Positions 1-7,816 of a stretch of DNA of 11,466 bases are shown in pieces. The translations under genes were made by a program, and so were the position numbers. This DNA comes from JABDLO01 sp035327565 (GTDB lineage Bacteria; Bacteroidota; Bacteroidia; Chitinophagales; Saprospiraceae). Every line of letters begins with the position of its first letter. Positions within the stretch are counted from its first letter, which is position 1. The notes beneath the pieces were generated by a model, which was given only the letters and a program-made list of their open reading frames with translations, was not told the origin of the DNA and did no database searches. The stretch is taken from assembly GCA_035327565.1 (NCBI GenBank), contig DAOLDB010000089.1:1-11466 (forward strand), given 5' to 3'.

Positions 1-301
1 CCGTTAATGCAAATGGTATGGCATCGATACATACCTCCTGATCCGATGGGCAACTTACTTCCGGTAGTGGATTTACTTTTATCCTAAATGTGCAAGTGTT
101 TGTACAGTTTTTACCATCAGTATATGTATATGTTATCGTATGCAGGCCCGCTCCCGCTGTTGATGGATTGAAGGTTCCATTGTTTACTCCTGTTCCACTA
201 TACTCTCCACCTGTGGGAGTCGCTCCTGTTAATGCAAAGGGAGAAGCATCGATACATACCTCCAGATCCTCTGGACATGAGACCTCAGGTAGTGGATTTA
301 C
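1..301 (-). repeat. Tandem 225-bp (75-residue) Cys-containing repeat, array continues off the edge
   Basis: One complete repeat starts at residue 778 of the surface protein (VNPLPEVSCPEDLEVCIDA...) and the next starts at residue 853 (VNPLPEVSCPSDQEVCIDA...). The period is exactly 225 bp, seen for instance in GTTAATGCAAA at positions 3 and 228. Over the 76 bp where both copies are visible about four-fifths of bases agree. Each unit has a Cys pair near the start, a GGxYSGTGV turn, a THTITYTYTD-like strand and a CTNTC motif, as expected for an Ig-like beta-sandwich stalk module. The number of copies cannot be known from this window. Confidence 0.85.
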
Positions 302-2632
302 TTTTTTAGTAACAATATTTGAAGCTTCCCAGGTACAGTTATTAACTTTTGCCAATCTTCTGTACATCCTGGAATGACTGATAAAAGGTGGTTGATATTC
401 CAAACCAGTTGCCCCAAAAATATTTTGCCAAAGGTTGGTGGTGGGATTGTGAACCTGCCATTGATAAGAAATAGTCCCATGTTGGTTGCTAATTGCATTT
501 GAAATATTGACTATTTTATTTGGAGTATATCCTTCACATCGTTCTTCGTCATATCCAATCTCACCAGGATTATTCAGTTTGAATACTTTCACTTCAACGC
601 TTCCTGTAACCTTACAACCTGCGGCATCAGTTGCTGTAACTTTATAGGTTGTATTTACCAGTGGAGTAACAGTTTTAATCGGCCCGTTTCCCAGTCCTTG
701 ATCCCATTGATAAGTATAGGGAGTAACCCCACCCGATGCTGAAGCAATCAATTCAACAGATTCACCTTCACAAATTTGTTTGTTCGGTGTTAATGAGAGA
801 CTCAGATTTGCAGGCAATGACTCACATTGGCAAGTAATTGTATTAAAAGAATTGGTTGTACACACATCATCATCTTCACAAGAAGGAGGTTCACAAACAG
901 GACCACAAACCTGAGCTGTCGTAAATCCTGGGCCTGCTTTGGCAACAAATGTAATTTCACCTATCTTATAGGCTCCATTCATTGTAAAAGTGAGAATTTT
1001 TGTTTGTCCTGAGCTGAACCCGTTATCAAATTTTATACCGCAGTAATTGGTTGTTGGATCATTGCCGACAACGAAATTACCTGGAGATGCTGAAACGATG
1101 TGGGAAGAATTGGACAAGCAAACCAAGCAAGATTGTCCACCAAAAGTAACATGACTTATGGCATTTGTTCCTGGATTACTTCTCACTTCATACGACCAGG
1201 TTGAAGTACATCCACTGCTTCCTTTTTGATAGGTAACTCCTAAAAATTTTACAGAATGGCCTGTGCTGGTTGCAGCTTCAGTCGGACAAGCTGTGGACTG
1301 AGTTAAAGTTACATCAAAAGGATAGTTATGAACTTCTCCAACATTATGAGTATATTGTTTAGCTACAACTTGCCCGTCAATGTTGCCAGAATTATTTTTT
1401 ATAAAATGGGCTTTAGGCGCCAGTACTGTTCCTTTTAGTGTACCTCCTCCATTAAATGTTAAAGTGGATGTATTATAAAAGTTCCAAAGAATATATTTTC
1501 CATGCTGATCACCTATTCCGGCCAAATTGGGTATGTTCCACGAATAAGAACTCCCTGTATTCACATTAATAATCAGGGGAGACGATTGGGAAGGTTGATT
1601 ATTGAATGTAAAGGCATTGTATGAAGCCAGAGTGGAACCTGTAATATTTAGCACATTCACAGTATTGGCGGCAAGTGTAAGGTGACCATTTGCACCAATA
1701 GTGATATTATTTGTATAAGAAGATAAAGATTCAGAGTTATTAACTAATGTATTAAATGCAGTATTGAAATTGATTAGATTGGATACCGGCCCAACTGATG
1801 AAATAGGTTGCTGGGTTTGGAGATTTATTCTTGGGTTACTATCCTGGCCTCCCCCGGCTATTCTTGTATTTCCTAAATTATTGTATATATTGGATCCGGT
1901 TAAATTTCCGATTTTCACATAACCATTCTGATTTACATTCACCCCAGAACCACTGCCATAGAAGACTCTCCCGTTTATAATTAAAGCAGAAGGCCTGTTA
2001 TCGCCGCTCGCCGTAAAATTTCCAGCAGTATGCATGGAAGAATTAAAACTTCCATTTAATGTTAAATTACCGCCTAATGCGACAGGTCCATCTGAATCAC
2101 CAGATTTCAATTCTACACTTTCTTTCACAAAAATATTGAAAATTCCTGCGGGTGAAAGCGGATTACTTCCTGAAGGATTATTGAATTCCTCAGGCATTGC
2201 ATAGTTATACAACAAAGAACTTTGAAGTAAGTCGAATAATGTAAAGTCCTGATGTGTAACTTTTTTACTACTTTTTGATACAATTATATCCTTTGCCTTA
2301 ATCTTTTCTGTTCTCAGGTCTGTATGAATTTGTCTCCAACCCGAATCAGTAATTGTAACCGCTTTAACTTGATCTGAATTTTGAAATACATCAAATACCG
2401 GTTTAAAAACTCCCGCTAAAAGGAAAGCCGGGAAACTTAGAATGAAAACAAATAAAGAAATCCTAAATAGCGATTTCTTGAAAGGTTCCATTAAATCATT
2501 GGACAGGAAAAATGAAAAACTTTTACATTCATTTCTGAAAGTTTTGAAATGATTTGAAATGGATTTTTGATTAAAACATGAAGAGATTTTGCTTTCGCAG
2601 AGCTGCGAAGCTTGAGTAGATAGTTTTTTCAT
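1..2632 (-). CDS. Choice-of-anchor A family surface protein, 3' end beyond window
   Basis: Reading the minus strand from the ATG at 2632 gives 877 uninterrupted codons with no stop before the left edge, so the C-terminus is missing. Residues 1-47 are a polar, Ser/Phe/Lys-rich extension. Residues 48-74 (MEPFKKSLFR... then a long hydrophobic run ending FLLAG) look like a signal peptide, so the ATG at 2491 is a real alternative start. Residues about 165-438 match the choice-of-anchor A domain: GPVALGGNLTLNGSF near the front, GGTLKGTVLAPKAHF and IDGQVVAKQ then GEVHNYPF at its end. Residues about 445-580 are an unassigned domain with several Cys. A Cys-rich CEDDDVCTTN motif follows near 588. Ig/PKD-like domains lie at about 605-680 and 685-777, then 75-residue repeats from 778. 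Proteins with this domain are exported and use varied C-terminal anchors; in this phylum I would expect a type IX secretion tail, which lies outside the window. Its function, perhaps adhesion, is inferred. Confidence 0.88.
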   Translation of the reverse strand, partial: MKKLSTQASQLCESKISSCFNQKSISNHFKTFRNECKSFSFFLSNDLMEPFKKSLFRISLFVFILSFPAFLLAGVFKPVFDVFQNSDQVKAVTITDSGWRQIHTDLRTEKIKAKDIIVSKSSKKVTHQDFTLFDLLQSSLLYNYAMPEEFNNPSGSNPLSPAGIFNIFVKESVELKSGDSDGPVALGGNLTLNGSFNSSMHTAGNFTASGDNRPSALIINGRVFYGSGSGVNVNQNGYVKIGNLTGSNIYNNLGNTRIAGGGQDSNPRINLQTQQPISSVGPVSNLINFNTAFNTLVNNSESLSSYTNNITIGANGHLTLAANTVNVLNITGSTLASYNAFTFNNQPSQSSPLIINVNTGSSYSWNIPNLAGIGDQHGKYILWNFYNTSTLTFNGGGTLKGTVLAPKAHFIKNNSGNIDGQVVAKQYTHNVGEVHNYPFDVTLTQSTACPTEAATSTGHSVKFLGVTYQKGSSGCTSTWSYEVRSNPGTNAISHVTFGGQSCLVCLSNSSHIVSASPGNFVVGNDPTTNYCGIKFDNGFSSGQTKILTFTMNGAYKIGEITFVAKAGPGFTTAQVCGPVCEPPSCEDDDVCTTNSFNTITCQCESLPANLSLSLTPNKQICEGESVELIASASGGVTPYTYQWDQGLGNGPIKTVTPLVNTTYKVTATDAAGCKVTGSVEVKVFKLNNPGEIGYDEERCEGYTPNKIVNISNAISNQHGTISYQWQVHNPTTNLWQNIFGATGLEYQPPFISHSRMYRRLAKVNNCTWEASNIVTKKVNPLPEVSCPEDLEVCIDASPFALTGATPTGGEYSGTGVNNGTFNPSTAGAGLHTITYTYTDGKNCTNTCTFRIKVNPLPEVSCPSDQEVCIDAIPFALT

Positions 2633-2635
2633 CAC

Positions 2636-2687
2636 ACAAAAATTAGTAGTTGCACAAAACATAATTTAATAGTGCACTACTACCTAA
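2636..2687 (-). promoter_or_regulatory. Attenuator-like hairpin just upstream of the surface-protein start
   Basis: In the minus-strand RNA, arm ATTAGGTAGTAGTGCAC (2687 to 2671) can pair with GTGCAACTACTAAT (2655 to 2642). This makes about 14 base pairs with a 1-nt and a 2-nt bulge and a loop of about 16 nt. The second arm runs straight into TTTTTG, and the ATG at 2632 follows within ten bases. A stem plus T-run in this orientation resembles an intrinsic terminator or attenuator for transcripts entering the surface-protein gene. The plus strand has no matching T-run. The pairing is seen directly; the regulatory role is inference. Confidence 0.45.
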
Positions 2688-3053
2688 TGAGGAACTCTAA
2701 GTGATATCTGAATGGATGATCATAGGTCATTAATTACTCATAAAGGAATAATCAATAACAAAATAACATCCAAATGATATAAAATCATTTCGATCTCCTT
2801 AACCAGATCAAGCATGGAAAGGGAACGTAATAATTAAAGAAATGTAAAAGGAAGTGAAGTTTTAGATAGTTTTGAATTCTCTTTTACAGTTCAGGATTCA
2901 TAGATAGCTAAACTCTCGTTAGGTAGCGTGTTTTATTCTCGGTGCAAATATATAAATATTTATATCGTTTTTTAATAATGAACTATTTTATTTTCAAATT
3001 ACCATAACTATTTACATTACAAATAAAGAGTATAAATAATATTTAAGAATTTG

Positions 3054-3087
3054 TTTGGCTATCTAGCTTTATTTTATTTTAATTTTG
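3054..3087 (+). promoter_or_regulatory. Candidate Bacteroidota-type promoter (TTTG / TAATTTTG)
   Basis: TTTG at 3054-3057 and TAATTTTG at 3080-3087 match the Bacteroidota -33 (TTTG/TTG) and -7 (TAnnTTTG) elements, separated by 22 bp, near the upper end of the accepted range. Transcription would start near 3092. It could drive a short RNA ending at the hairpin at 3196-3243, or the peptidase operon with a leader of nearly 300 nt. In such AT-rich DNA a chance match is possible. Confidence 0.45.
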
Positions 3088-3091
3088 TCCG

Positions 3092-3248
3092 ATTAATAGG
3101 GGGTCAGACCACCAGACTACCTTGGATCCATAATCCATTAGATAAATTATTAAGTATTAATAAAATACTGTAGTAACATAATTCAATGGGGTAACGATAA
3201 AAATTGAAATTAAAGCAATAAGCCTCTTTATTTCAATTTTATCTTTCT
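3092..3248 (+). ncRNA. Candidate small RNA or structured leader upstream of the peptidase gene
   Basis: This is the stretch between the promoter candidate at 3054-3087 and the T-rich end of the hairpin at 3196-3243, about 155 nt. No plausible coding frame is present; the only ATG I noted, at 3185, is followed by a stop one codon later. Small potential stems are visible on the way: GGTC-A-GACC near 3102-3110, TGGAT/ATCCA with loop CCATA, and AGTATT/AATACT with loop AATAA. Together with a promoter-like start and terminator-like end this could be an independent small RNA. It could equally be the first part of a long 5' leader. It does not match any RNA family I recognise. Confidence 0.25.
3196..3248 (+). 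terminator. Long AT-rich hairpin followed by T-rich tract
   Basis: The arm at 3196-3215 (GATAAAAATTGAAATTAAAG) pairs with 3226-3243 (CTTTATTTCAATTTTATC) over 18 base pairs with two single-base bulges and a 10-nt loop. TTTCT follows directly, and TTTCTTTTTC a few bases later. On the plus strand this looks like a weak intrinsic terminator, although the stem is nearly all A-T. It lies between divergently transcribed genes, so it cannot end either one; this is why a separate short transcript was considered. Confidence 0.35.
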
Positions 3249-3306
3249 AACGTTTCTTTTTCAAAGATTATCTTTCGACTTTTAAATCAATCTTGCCGGA
3301 CTTCAT

Positions 3307-3314
3307 TACTTTTG
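3307..3314 (+). promoter_or_regulatory. Candidate -7 box (TACTTTTG) for the peptidase operon
   Basis: TACTTTTG fits the Bacteroidota -7 consensus TAnnTTTG and lies 66 bp before the peptidase ATG, giving a leader of about 60 nt. The -33 position has only a weak T-rich match (TTTTA near 3280-3284) in place of a clear TTG. It is the best-placed promoter for the operon beginning at 3381, though not the best-scoring one. Confidence 0.4.
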
Positions 3315-3380
3315 TGCTGGTTAAATTAACCATGTTTTTTATTCAATGTGTTTTTTTCATATTTCCAAAATCAATAATAA

Positions 3381-5549
3381 ATGAACAGATTTGTTATCGG
3401 ATTTTTCTTAATGGTTCTTTTCATTGGATCACATGCACAGGAAAGAATCACCCTGGATGACATTTGGACTAAATTTACATTTTACACCCGATCCGTTCCA
3501 GGTTTTAATTTTAAAAAAGATGGCCGACATTATACCCGACTTGAGAATAATGCCATCCTGGAATATGATTTAACTACTGGAGAAGTTGTTAATGAAATAG
3601 TCACAGGTGAAAAACTCAAAGGCATTTCTAACTTTTCAGGAAATATATCATCGTATGAATTTACAGAAGACGAAAGAAAAATCCTGATCAAATCAGAATC
3701 CGAAAGCATATACAGAAGATCTACCAGGGCCCAATTTCATGTATATGATTTGGCATCGGGTTCATTAGTCCAAATTTTTGATCAGGGAAAGATTATGTAC
3801 GCCACGTTCAGCCCCGATGGAAACAAAGTGGCATTTGTCAAAGACAACAATCTGTACTACAAGGATCTGACTTCGCATCAGCTTACTCAAATCACTTTTG
3901 ACGGAAAATGGAACAAAATTATTAATGGAGCTGCCGATTGGGTTTATGAAGAAGAATTTTCTCTTTCTAAAGCATTTTTCTGGTCACCTGACAGTCGTAA
4001 TATAGCCTATTTACGATTTGACGAATCGGATGTAAAAGAGTTTACTATGTTCAAATATTCAGGAGCTTTATATCCTGAACATGAAACCTTTAAATACCCA
4101 AAAGTAGGTGAAAAAAATGCTATAGTGTCGGTACATAATTATTCAATAACAAATGGGAAAATTCAAAATATTTTTAGCAAACCTGACCAGGATTTGTATA
4201 TCCCACGCATACGATGGACCAATGATCAACATTCCTTATGCATTTTTGTAATGAACCGCCATCAAAATCATTTGCAGCTTCTCCTTACTGACATTCAAAA
4301 AGGAAATCAAATAGTCTTATTGGAAGAAAGAAATAAATATTATATCGACATCCATGATGATTTGACATTTTTACCCAATAAAAAAGAATTTATCTGGACC
4401 AGTGAAAAATCAGGATATAAAAGTATCTATTTGTATAATATGAAGGGAGAGGAAATACGGAATCTAACCCCCGGCCATTATGATGTTACTTCCTTTTATG
4501 GTTTAGATGTGAAAAGAAAAATGATGTATTATCAGGCAGCAACAGAATCCCCTTTGGATCGTCAGATTTATAGTGTTTCCCTGGACGGGAAAACAAGGTA
4601 TAAAATCAGTGAAAAACCTGGAACCAATTCCGCTCAGTTTAGCAGTACATATGACTACTACACTTTGCAGCACAGCACCATCAATGATGCACCGGCCTTC
4701 ACGGTATATAATCACCAAAATGAAATTGTCCGCAATATTGAGAATAACGAGCAGATAGGCATTCTCCAAAAAGCCTACCAGACACAACCTGTCGAATTTT
4801 TCTCATTCAACACTTCTGAAAATATTGAACTCAATGGTTATATGATCAAGCCAAATGACTTTGATGAAAATAAGAAATATCCGGTTTTAATGATGGTATA
4901 TGGTGGTCCTGGTTCGCAACAAGTCACTGACAGTTGGAAAGGAAATAATTACTGGTGGTTTCAAATGCTGGCTCAGCATGGATACATCATAGCCTGCGTA
5001 GATAACAGAGGTACAGGAGCACGGGGAGAAGAATTTAAAAAAATGACTTACCTTCAGTTAGGACATTATGAGACTATTGATCAGATAGAAGCTGCCAAAT
5101 ATTTATCCGGCCTGCAATACATCGATAAAAATCGTATAGGGATCTATGGATGGAGTTACGGCGGGTATATGTCCACCAATTGTCTTTTAAAAGGAAATGA
5201 TGTATTTAAAGCTGCAATTGCGGTTGCACCAGTCACCCACTGGAAATGGTATGATACTATATATACTGAAAGGTATATGCGTTCATTAAATGAAAACGAA
5301 AGTGGATATAATGCAAATTCACCCGTACTTTATGCCGACAGGCTAAAAGGTCATTATCTATTAATTCATGGAATGGCTGATGATAATGTGCATTTCCAGC
5401 ACACAGTCGAAATGTGCAATGCGCTGATTAAAGCAAACAAACAATTTGAAACTTATTTCTATCCCAATCGCAATCATGGTATTTATGGGGATAATGCACG
5501 GATTCATCTTTGGACCAAGATGAATCAATTTATTTTTGAAAAAATATAA
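3381..5549 (+). CDS. S9 family peptidase, dipeptidyl-peptidase IV type
   Basis: A 722-residue serine exopeptidase of family S9B, expected to release Xaa-Pro or Xaa-Ala dipeptides from peptide N-termini in the periplasm or outside the cell. Residues 1-19 form a signal peptide (cleavage probably after SHA, before QE). Residues about 40-480 are the beta-propeller and contain DWVYEEEF (186-193), the S9B motif whose Glu pair (E191/E192) binds the substrate amino terminus. The alpha/beta-hydrolase domain follows from about 485. Expected catalytic residues are present: S592 in GWSYGGY, D667 in HGMADDNV and H699 in NRNHG, with Y507 in VYGGPGSQ as the oxyanion-hole tyrosine. The length is normal for bacterial DPP IV homologues and nothing is missing. 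The start is set by the signal peptide; there is no Shine-Dalgarno sequence, only an A-rich leader. It is the first gene of a probable operon with smpB. Confidence 0.96.
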   Translation: MNRFVIGFFLMVLFIGSHAQERITLDDIWTKFTFYTRSVPGFNFKKDGRHYTRLENNAILEYDLTTGEVVNEIVTGEKLKGISNFSGNISSYEFTEDERKILIKSESESIYRRSTRAQFHVYDLASGSLVQIFDQGKIMYATFSPDGNKVAFVKDNNLYYKDLTSHQLTQITFDGKWNKIINGAADWVYEEEFSLSKAFFWSPDSRNIAYLRFDESDVKEFTMFKYSGALYPEHETFKYPKVGEKNAIVSVHNYSITNGKIQNIFSKPDQDLYIPRIRWTNDQHSLCIFVMNRHQNHLQLLLTDIQKGNQIVLLEERNKYYIDIHDDLTFLPNKKEFIWTSEKSGYKSIYLYNMKGEEIRNLTPGHYDVTSFYGLDVKRKMMYYQAATESPLDRQIYSVSLDGKTRYKISEKPGTNSAQFSSTYDYYTLQHSTINDAPAFTVYNHQNEIVRNIENNEQIGILQKAYQTQPVEFFSFNTSENIELNGYMIKPNDFDENKKYPVLMMVYGGPGSQQVTDSWKGNNYWWFQMLAQHGYIIACVDNRGTGARGEEFKKMTYLQLGHYETIDQIEAAKYLSGLQYIDKNRIGIYGWSYGGYMSTNCLLKGNDVFKAAIAVAPVTHWKWYDTIYTERYMRSLNENESGYNANSPVLYADRLKGHYLLIHGMADDNVHFQHTVEMCNALIKANKQFETYFYPNRNHGIYGDNARIHLWTKMNQFIFEKI

Positions 5550-5551
5550 CA

Positions 5552-6013
5552 ATGACCTCACGGAATTTCAGAGAAGTCGTTAATCGTCGTGCAAAGTTTG
5601 AATACCACGCCCTGCAGGAATTCGACGCCGGAATTGTTTTGACCGGAACTGAAGTGAAATCCTTGAAAGACGGAAATGCCCATTTGTCGGATGCCTATTG
5701 TCTGTTTGATCGTGGAGAGCTTATGCTTAAAAGCGCCCATATAGCAGAATATGAGCATGGAAACATCCACAATCACGAACCCAGAAGAGACAGGAAATTG
5801 TTGTTGAGAAAACCGGAATTAAGAAAATTGGAAAAAAAAGTGAATGAAAAGGGATTAACCATTATTCCATTCAAGTTTTTTATTAGTGAAAGAGGTCACA
5901 TCAAAGTAAAAATTTGGTTGGCCCAAGGAAAAAAATCATTCGATAAACGAGAAACTATCAAGGAAAGAGACATAAAGAAAGATTTGGAAAGAAAAAAAAT
6001 TTACAGATTATAG
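5552..6013 (+). CDS. smpB: SsrA-binding protein SmpB
   Basis: A 153-residue cytoplasmic RNA-binding protein that delivers tmRNA (SsrA) to ribosomes stalled on mRNAs without a stop codon, starting trans-translation. Family hallmarks are intact: RRAKFEY (12-18), AGIVLTGTEVKSL (26-38), the NHEPRRDRKLLL segment (74-85) and the basic C-terminal tail beginning KKSFDKRETIKERD (127-140), which becomes helical in the decoding centre. The length is typical. The ATG lies 2 bp after the peptidase stop codon, so co-transcription and probably translational coupling are expected; there is no independent promoter between the two genes. The tmRNA gene itself is not in this window. Pairing of ribosome rescue with a secreted peptidase suggests shared transcription, not a shared pathway. 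Confidence 0.98.
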   Translation: MTSRNFREVVNRRAKFEYHALQEFDAGIVLTGTEVKSLKDGNAHLSDAYCLFDRGELMLKSAHIAEYEHGNIHNHEPRRDRKLLLRKPELRKLEKKVNEKGLTIIPFKFFISERGHIKVKIWLAQGKKSFDKRETIKERDIKKDLERKKIYRL

Positions 6014-6060
6014 CCAATAATGTTGAAAAGAAGAAGTTTAATGACATATCCCGGAAAACA

Positions 6061-7704
6061 ATGCATAGGTATTCATCCCGGTTTATATTAACTATCCTTA
6101 ATGTCTCTTTGTCATTGGGAAATGCCTTTAATCAACAATCTCCTTTATATTTTCCTGGCATTCCCATCGATTCGATTGTATTGTTAAATCAATATCCGTT
6201 TATAGGGTTTATCCATCAAGACTCATTATTTACTTACAATCTGATAGAAAGTCCTAAGAAGGCCTTAGAGGTTTCAGAAAGGATATGGAAGAACGACAGT
6301 CCTAAATTTTACCTTGACAAACCCGTTCATCATTCTGTAGCATACAACAAGGGATACTTATTCAATACAGACGATGGGCTGTATTATACAGATGGAAAAG
6401 AATGGTTGCAAATGCATTTACCCATTGACCATATTATCAGAAAATTGGACGCCTTATCCGTTTGTGATGACCGCTTTGTTATCGTGCAATCCGGAAAAGC
6501 ATGGATATGGGATCCAAATGGTTATTTTTTAAAAGAGATTCCATCTACTCTGAGCATATCCACCATTTCAAAAACGTGCGATGAGTGGGGGTATTTTTGG
6601 ATCAGTGATGGTCAATTTCTTCAAGCCACATATTCTGGCACCAAAGAACGTCTCCCCTTTCTGGAATTGCAATCCAATGACATTAGCGAATTCCGCCCGG
6701 TTGTCCATTTCAAAATTTTCCATCCGGAAATAAACCGCCTGGAAGTGTCCTACTCTTATAATAATAAAAAACAAAAAAGTGAATGGACAAAAATCGATTT
6801 TAAAAACCCATTTTTCCTATCCAGGGAAGTTAACAATGAATATTCACTTCTATTCAGAACAACTGTCAATCAAAGTCACTTTCAATATGCAGATATTTCA
6901 AACAAAAAAGCAAGCGATTCATCGCAATTTTCCTGGATCGTTCAGTTGTTGCTTTTTGGCTGTGGCTGGATCCTCATTGCAGTGATATTCATATATCGTG
7001 AAAAGGTTTATCATAGAAGGTCATCATCACAAAAGGAGTCCATTCTAAAAGAATGGGAAATTGAAAGGTTGAAAGCCAATACAGCCCGATTGCAAATGAA
7101 TCCACATTTTATTTTTAATGCACTTCAAAGCATTTATGCGCTGATCAATATAGATGAACCAAAAAAAGCTAAAGATTACTTACAACGATTTTCGCAATTA
7201 CTGAGATCGGTTTTAGAGTATGGAGATCTGGAATGGATTAGTTTAGAAAGAGAATTGCATGACCTGGAAAATTACTTATATCTTGAGCAATTAACCCGAA
7301 ATGGCCGTTTCAATTTTGAAATTGACACTTTTTTGGATACGGAATCTATGCAAATTCCTCCCATGATTCTGCAGCCTATTGCGGAAAATGCTATTATTCA
7401 TGGTTTTAAGTCTCTGAATCATAAAGGCTACCTTCAAATCCGTTTAAAAAAATCCCATCCTTTCCTTTTAGTAGAAATTATTGACAATGGTGTAGGAAGA
7501 GAACGTGCAACTGATGATCATAGAGTATCAGCTACCCGAATTATAAAGGATCGCTTGCAGAAAACAGCAAAATTCAATCCGGGTGAAATTGAGATTATTG
7601 ATTTGCTGGATCAGCAAGGGCAACCTACTGGTACAAAGGTAATTTTAAAAATCCCTTTCAGACTCATCCATCAAAAGCCTGAAAACGGTAAAAAGTCAAC
7701 ATAA
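6061..7704 (+). CDS. LytS/YehU-type sensor histidine kinase with reduced propeller sensor
   Basis: A 547-residue membrane sensor kinase. Residues 1-22 look like a signal peptide or membrane anchor. Residues about 26-210 are predicted to be periplasmic and include beta-propeller-like strands (GYLFNTDDGLYYTDGKEW at 98-115, DEWGYFWISDG at 174-184). Residues about 225-270 resemble a short Y_Y_Y domain (LEVSYSYNN... EYSLLFRT). One membrane helix spans about 290-312. The kinase core follows: the His_kinase box LQMNPHFIFNAL with phospho-acceptor H349, then the ATPase with N443 in LQPIAENAIIHG, DNGVG (475-479) and GTKV (524-527). The lid region reads SATRIIKDRL (490-499), acceptable for this family. 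Typical Bacteroidota relatives have longer propellers, so the sensor is abbreviated. It starts 47 bp after smpB and the LytTR regulator 151 bp downstream is its likely partner. The signal is unknown. Confidence 0.92.
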   Translation: MHRYSSRFILTILNVSLSLGNAFNQQSPLYFPGIPIDSIVLLNQYPFIGFIHQDSLFTYNLIESPKKALEVSERIWKNDSPKFYLDKPVHHSVAYNKGYLFNTDDGLYYTDGKEWLQMHLPIDHIIRKLDALSVCDDRFVIVQSGKAWIWDPNGYFLKEIPSTLSISTISKTCDEWGYFWISDGQFLQATYSGTKERLPFLELQSNDISEFRPVVHFKIFHPEINRLEVSYSYNNKKQKSEWTKIDFKNPFFLSREVNNEYSLLFRTTVNQSHFQYADISNKKASDSSQFSWIVQLLLFGCGWILIAVIFIYREKVYHRRSSSQKESILKEWEIERLKANTARLQMNPHFIFNALQSIYALINIDEPKKAKDYLQRFSQLLRSVLEYGDLEWISLERELHDLENYLYLEQLTRNGRFNFEIDTFLDTESMQIPPMILQPIAENAIIHGFKSLNHKGYLQIRLKKSHPFLLVEIIDNGVGRERATDDHRVSATRIIKDRLQKTAKFNPGEIEIIDLLDQQGQPTGTKVILKIPFRLIHQKPENGKKST

Positions 7705-7816
7705 ATTTGAAAATCTTTGTTGAAAGGTTTTTGTGCCATATGAAATAGACATGAAATAAAGCAAGTTTTGTTTTTGTTAAAAATAAATGCATATTGGAAT
7801 TACATGAAGGAGATCA

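Larger units (their letters stand above)
2633..3380. other. Divergent intergenic region, 748 bp, no protein gene seen
   Basis: This AT-rich region separates the minus-strand surface-protein gene from the plus-strand peptidase gene. No reading frame in it looks coding. It contains an attenuator-like hairpin near the surface-protein start (2642-2687), two small hairpins (2772-2790 and 2792-2809), a 10-bp palindrome TAGTGCACTA at 2670-2679 inside the first hairpin, a good plus-strand promoter candidate (3054-3087), a long AT-rich hairpin (3196-3243) and a second -7 box (3307-3314). The only minus-strand match to TAnnTTTG is at 2945-2952. It has no clear -33 box, so the start of the surface-protein transcript is uncertain; if real, its leader would be about 300 nt. 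Confidence 0.8.

Noticed and set aside
1..301. Regularly spaced repeat considered as a CRISPR array
   Set aside because: The period is 225 bp, the whole unit is coding and similar between copies, and there are no unique spacers.
90..377. Plus-strand open frame of 95 codons opposite the surface-protein repeats
   Set aside because: It lies antisense to the 75-residue repeat coding region, and its content is explained by the repeated sequence read in reverse.
2945..2952. Minus-strand TAnnTTTG match as the promoter of the surface-protein gene
   Set aside because: No -33 element lies at the right distance in this very AT-rich stretch, so it is mentioned only as a possibility and not listed as a feature.
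6020..6091. Short frame starting 7 bp after smpB (MLKRRSLMTYPGK...)
   Set aside because: It has only 23 codons, no Shine-Dalgarno sequence, and overlaps the kinase signal peptide in another frame; likely chance.
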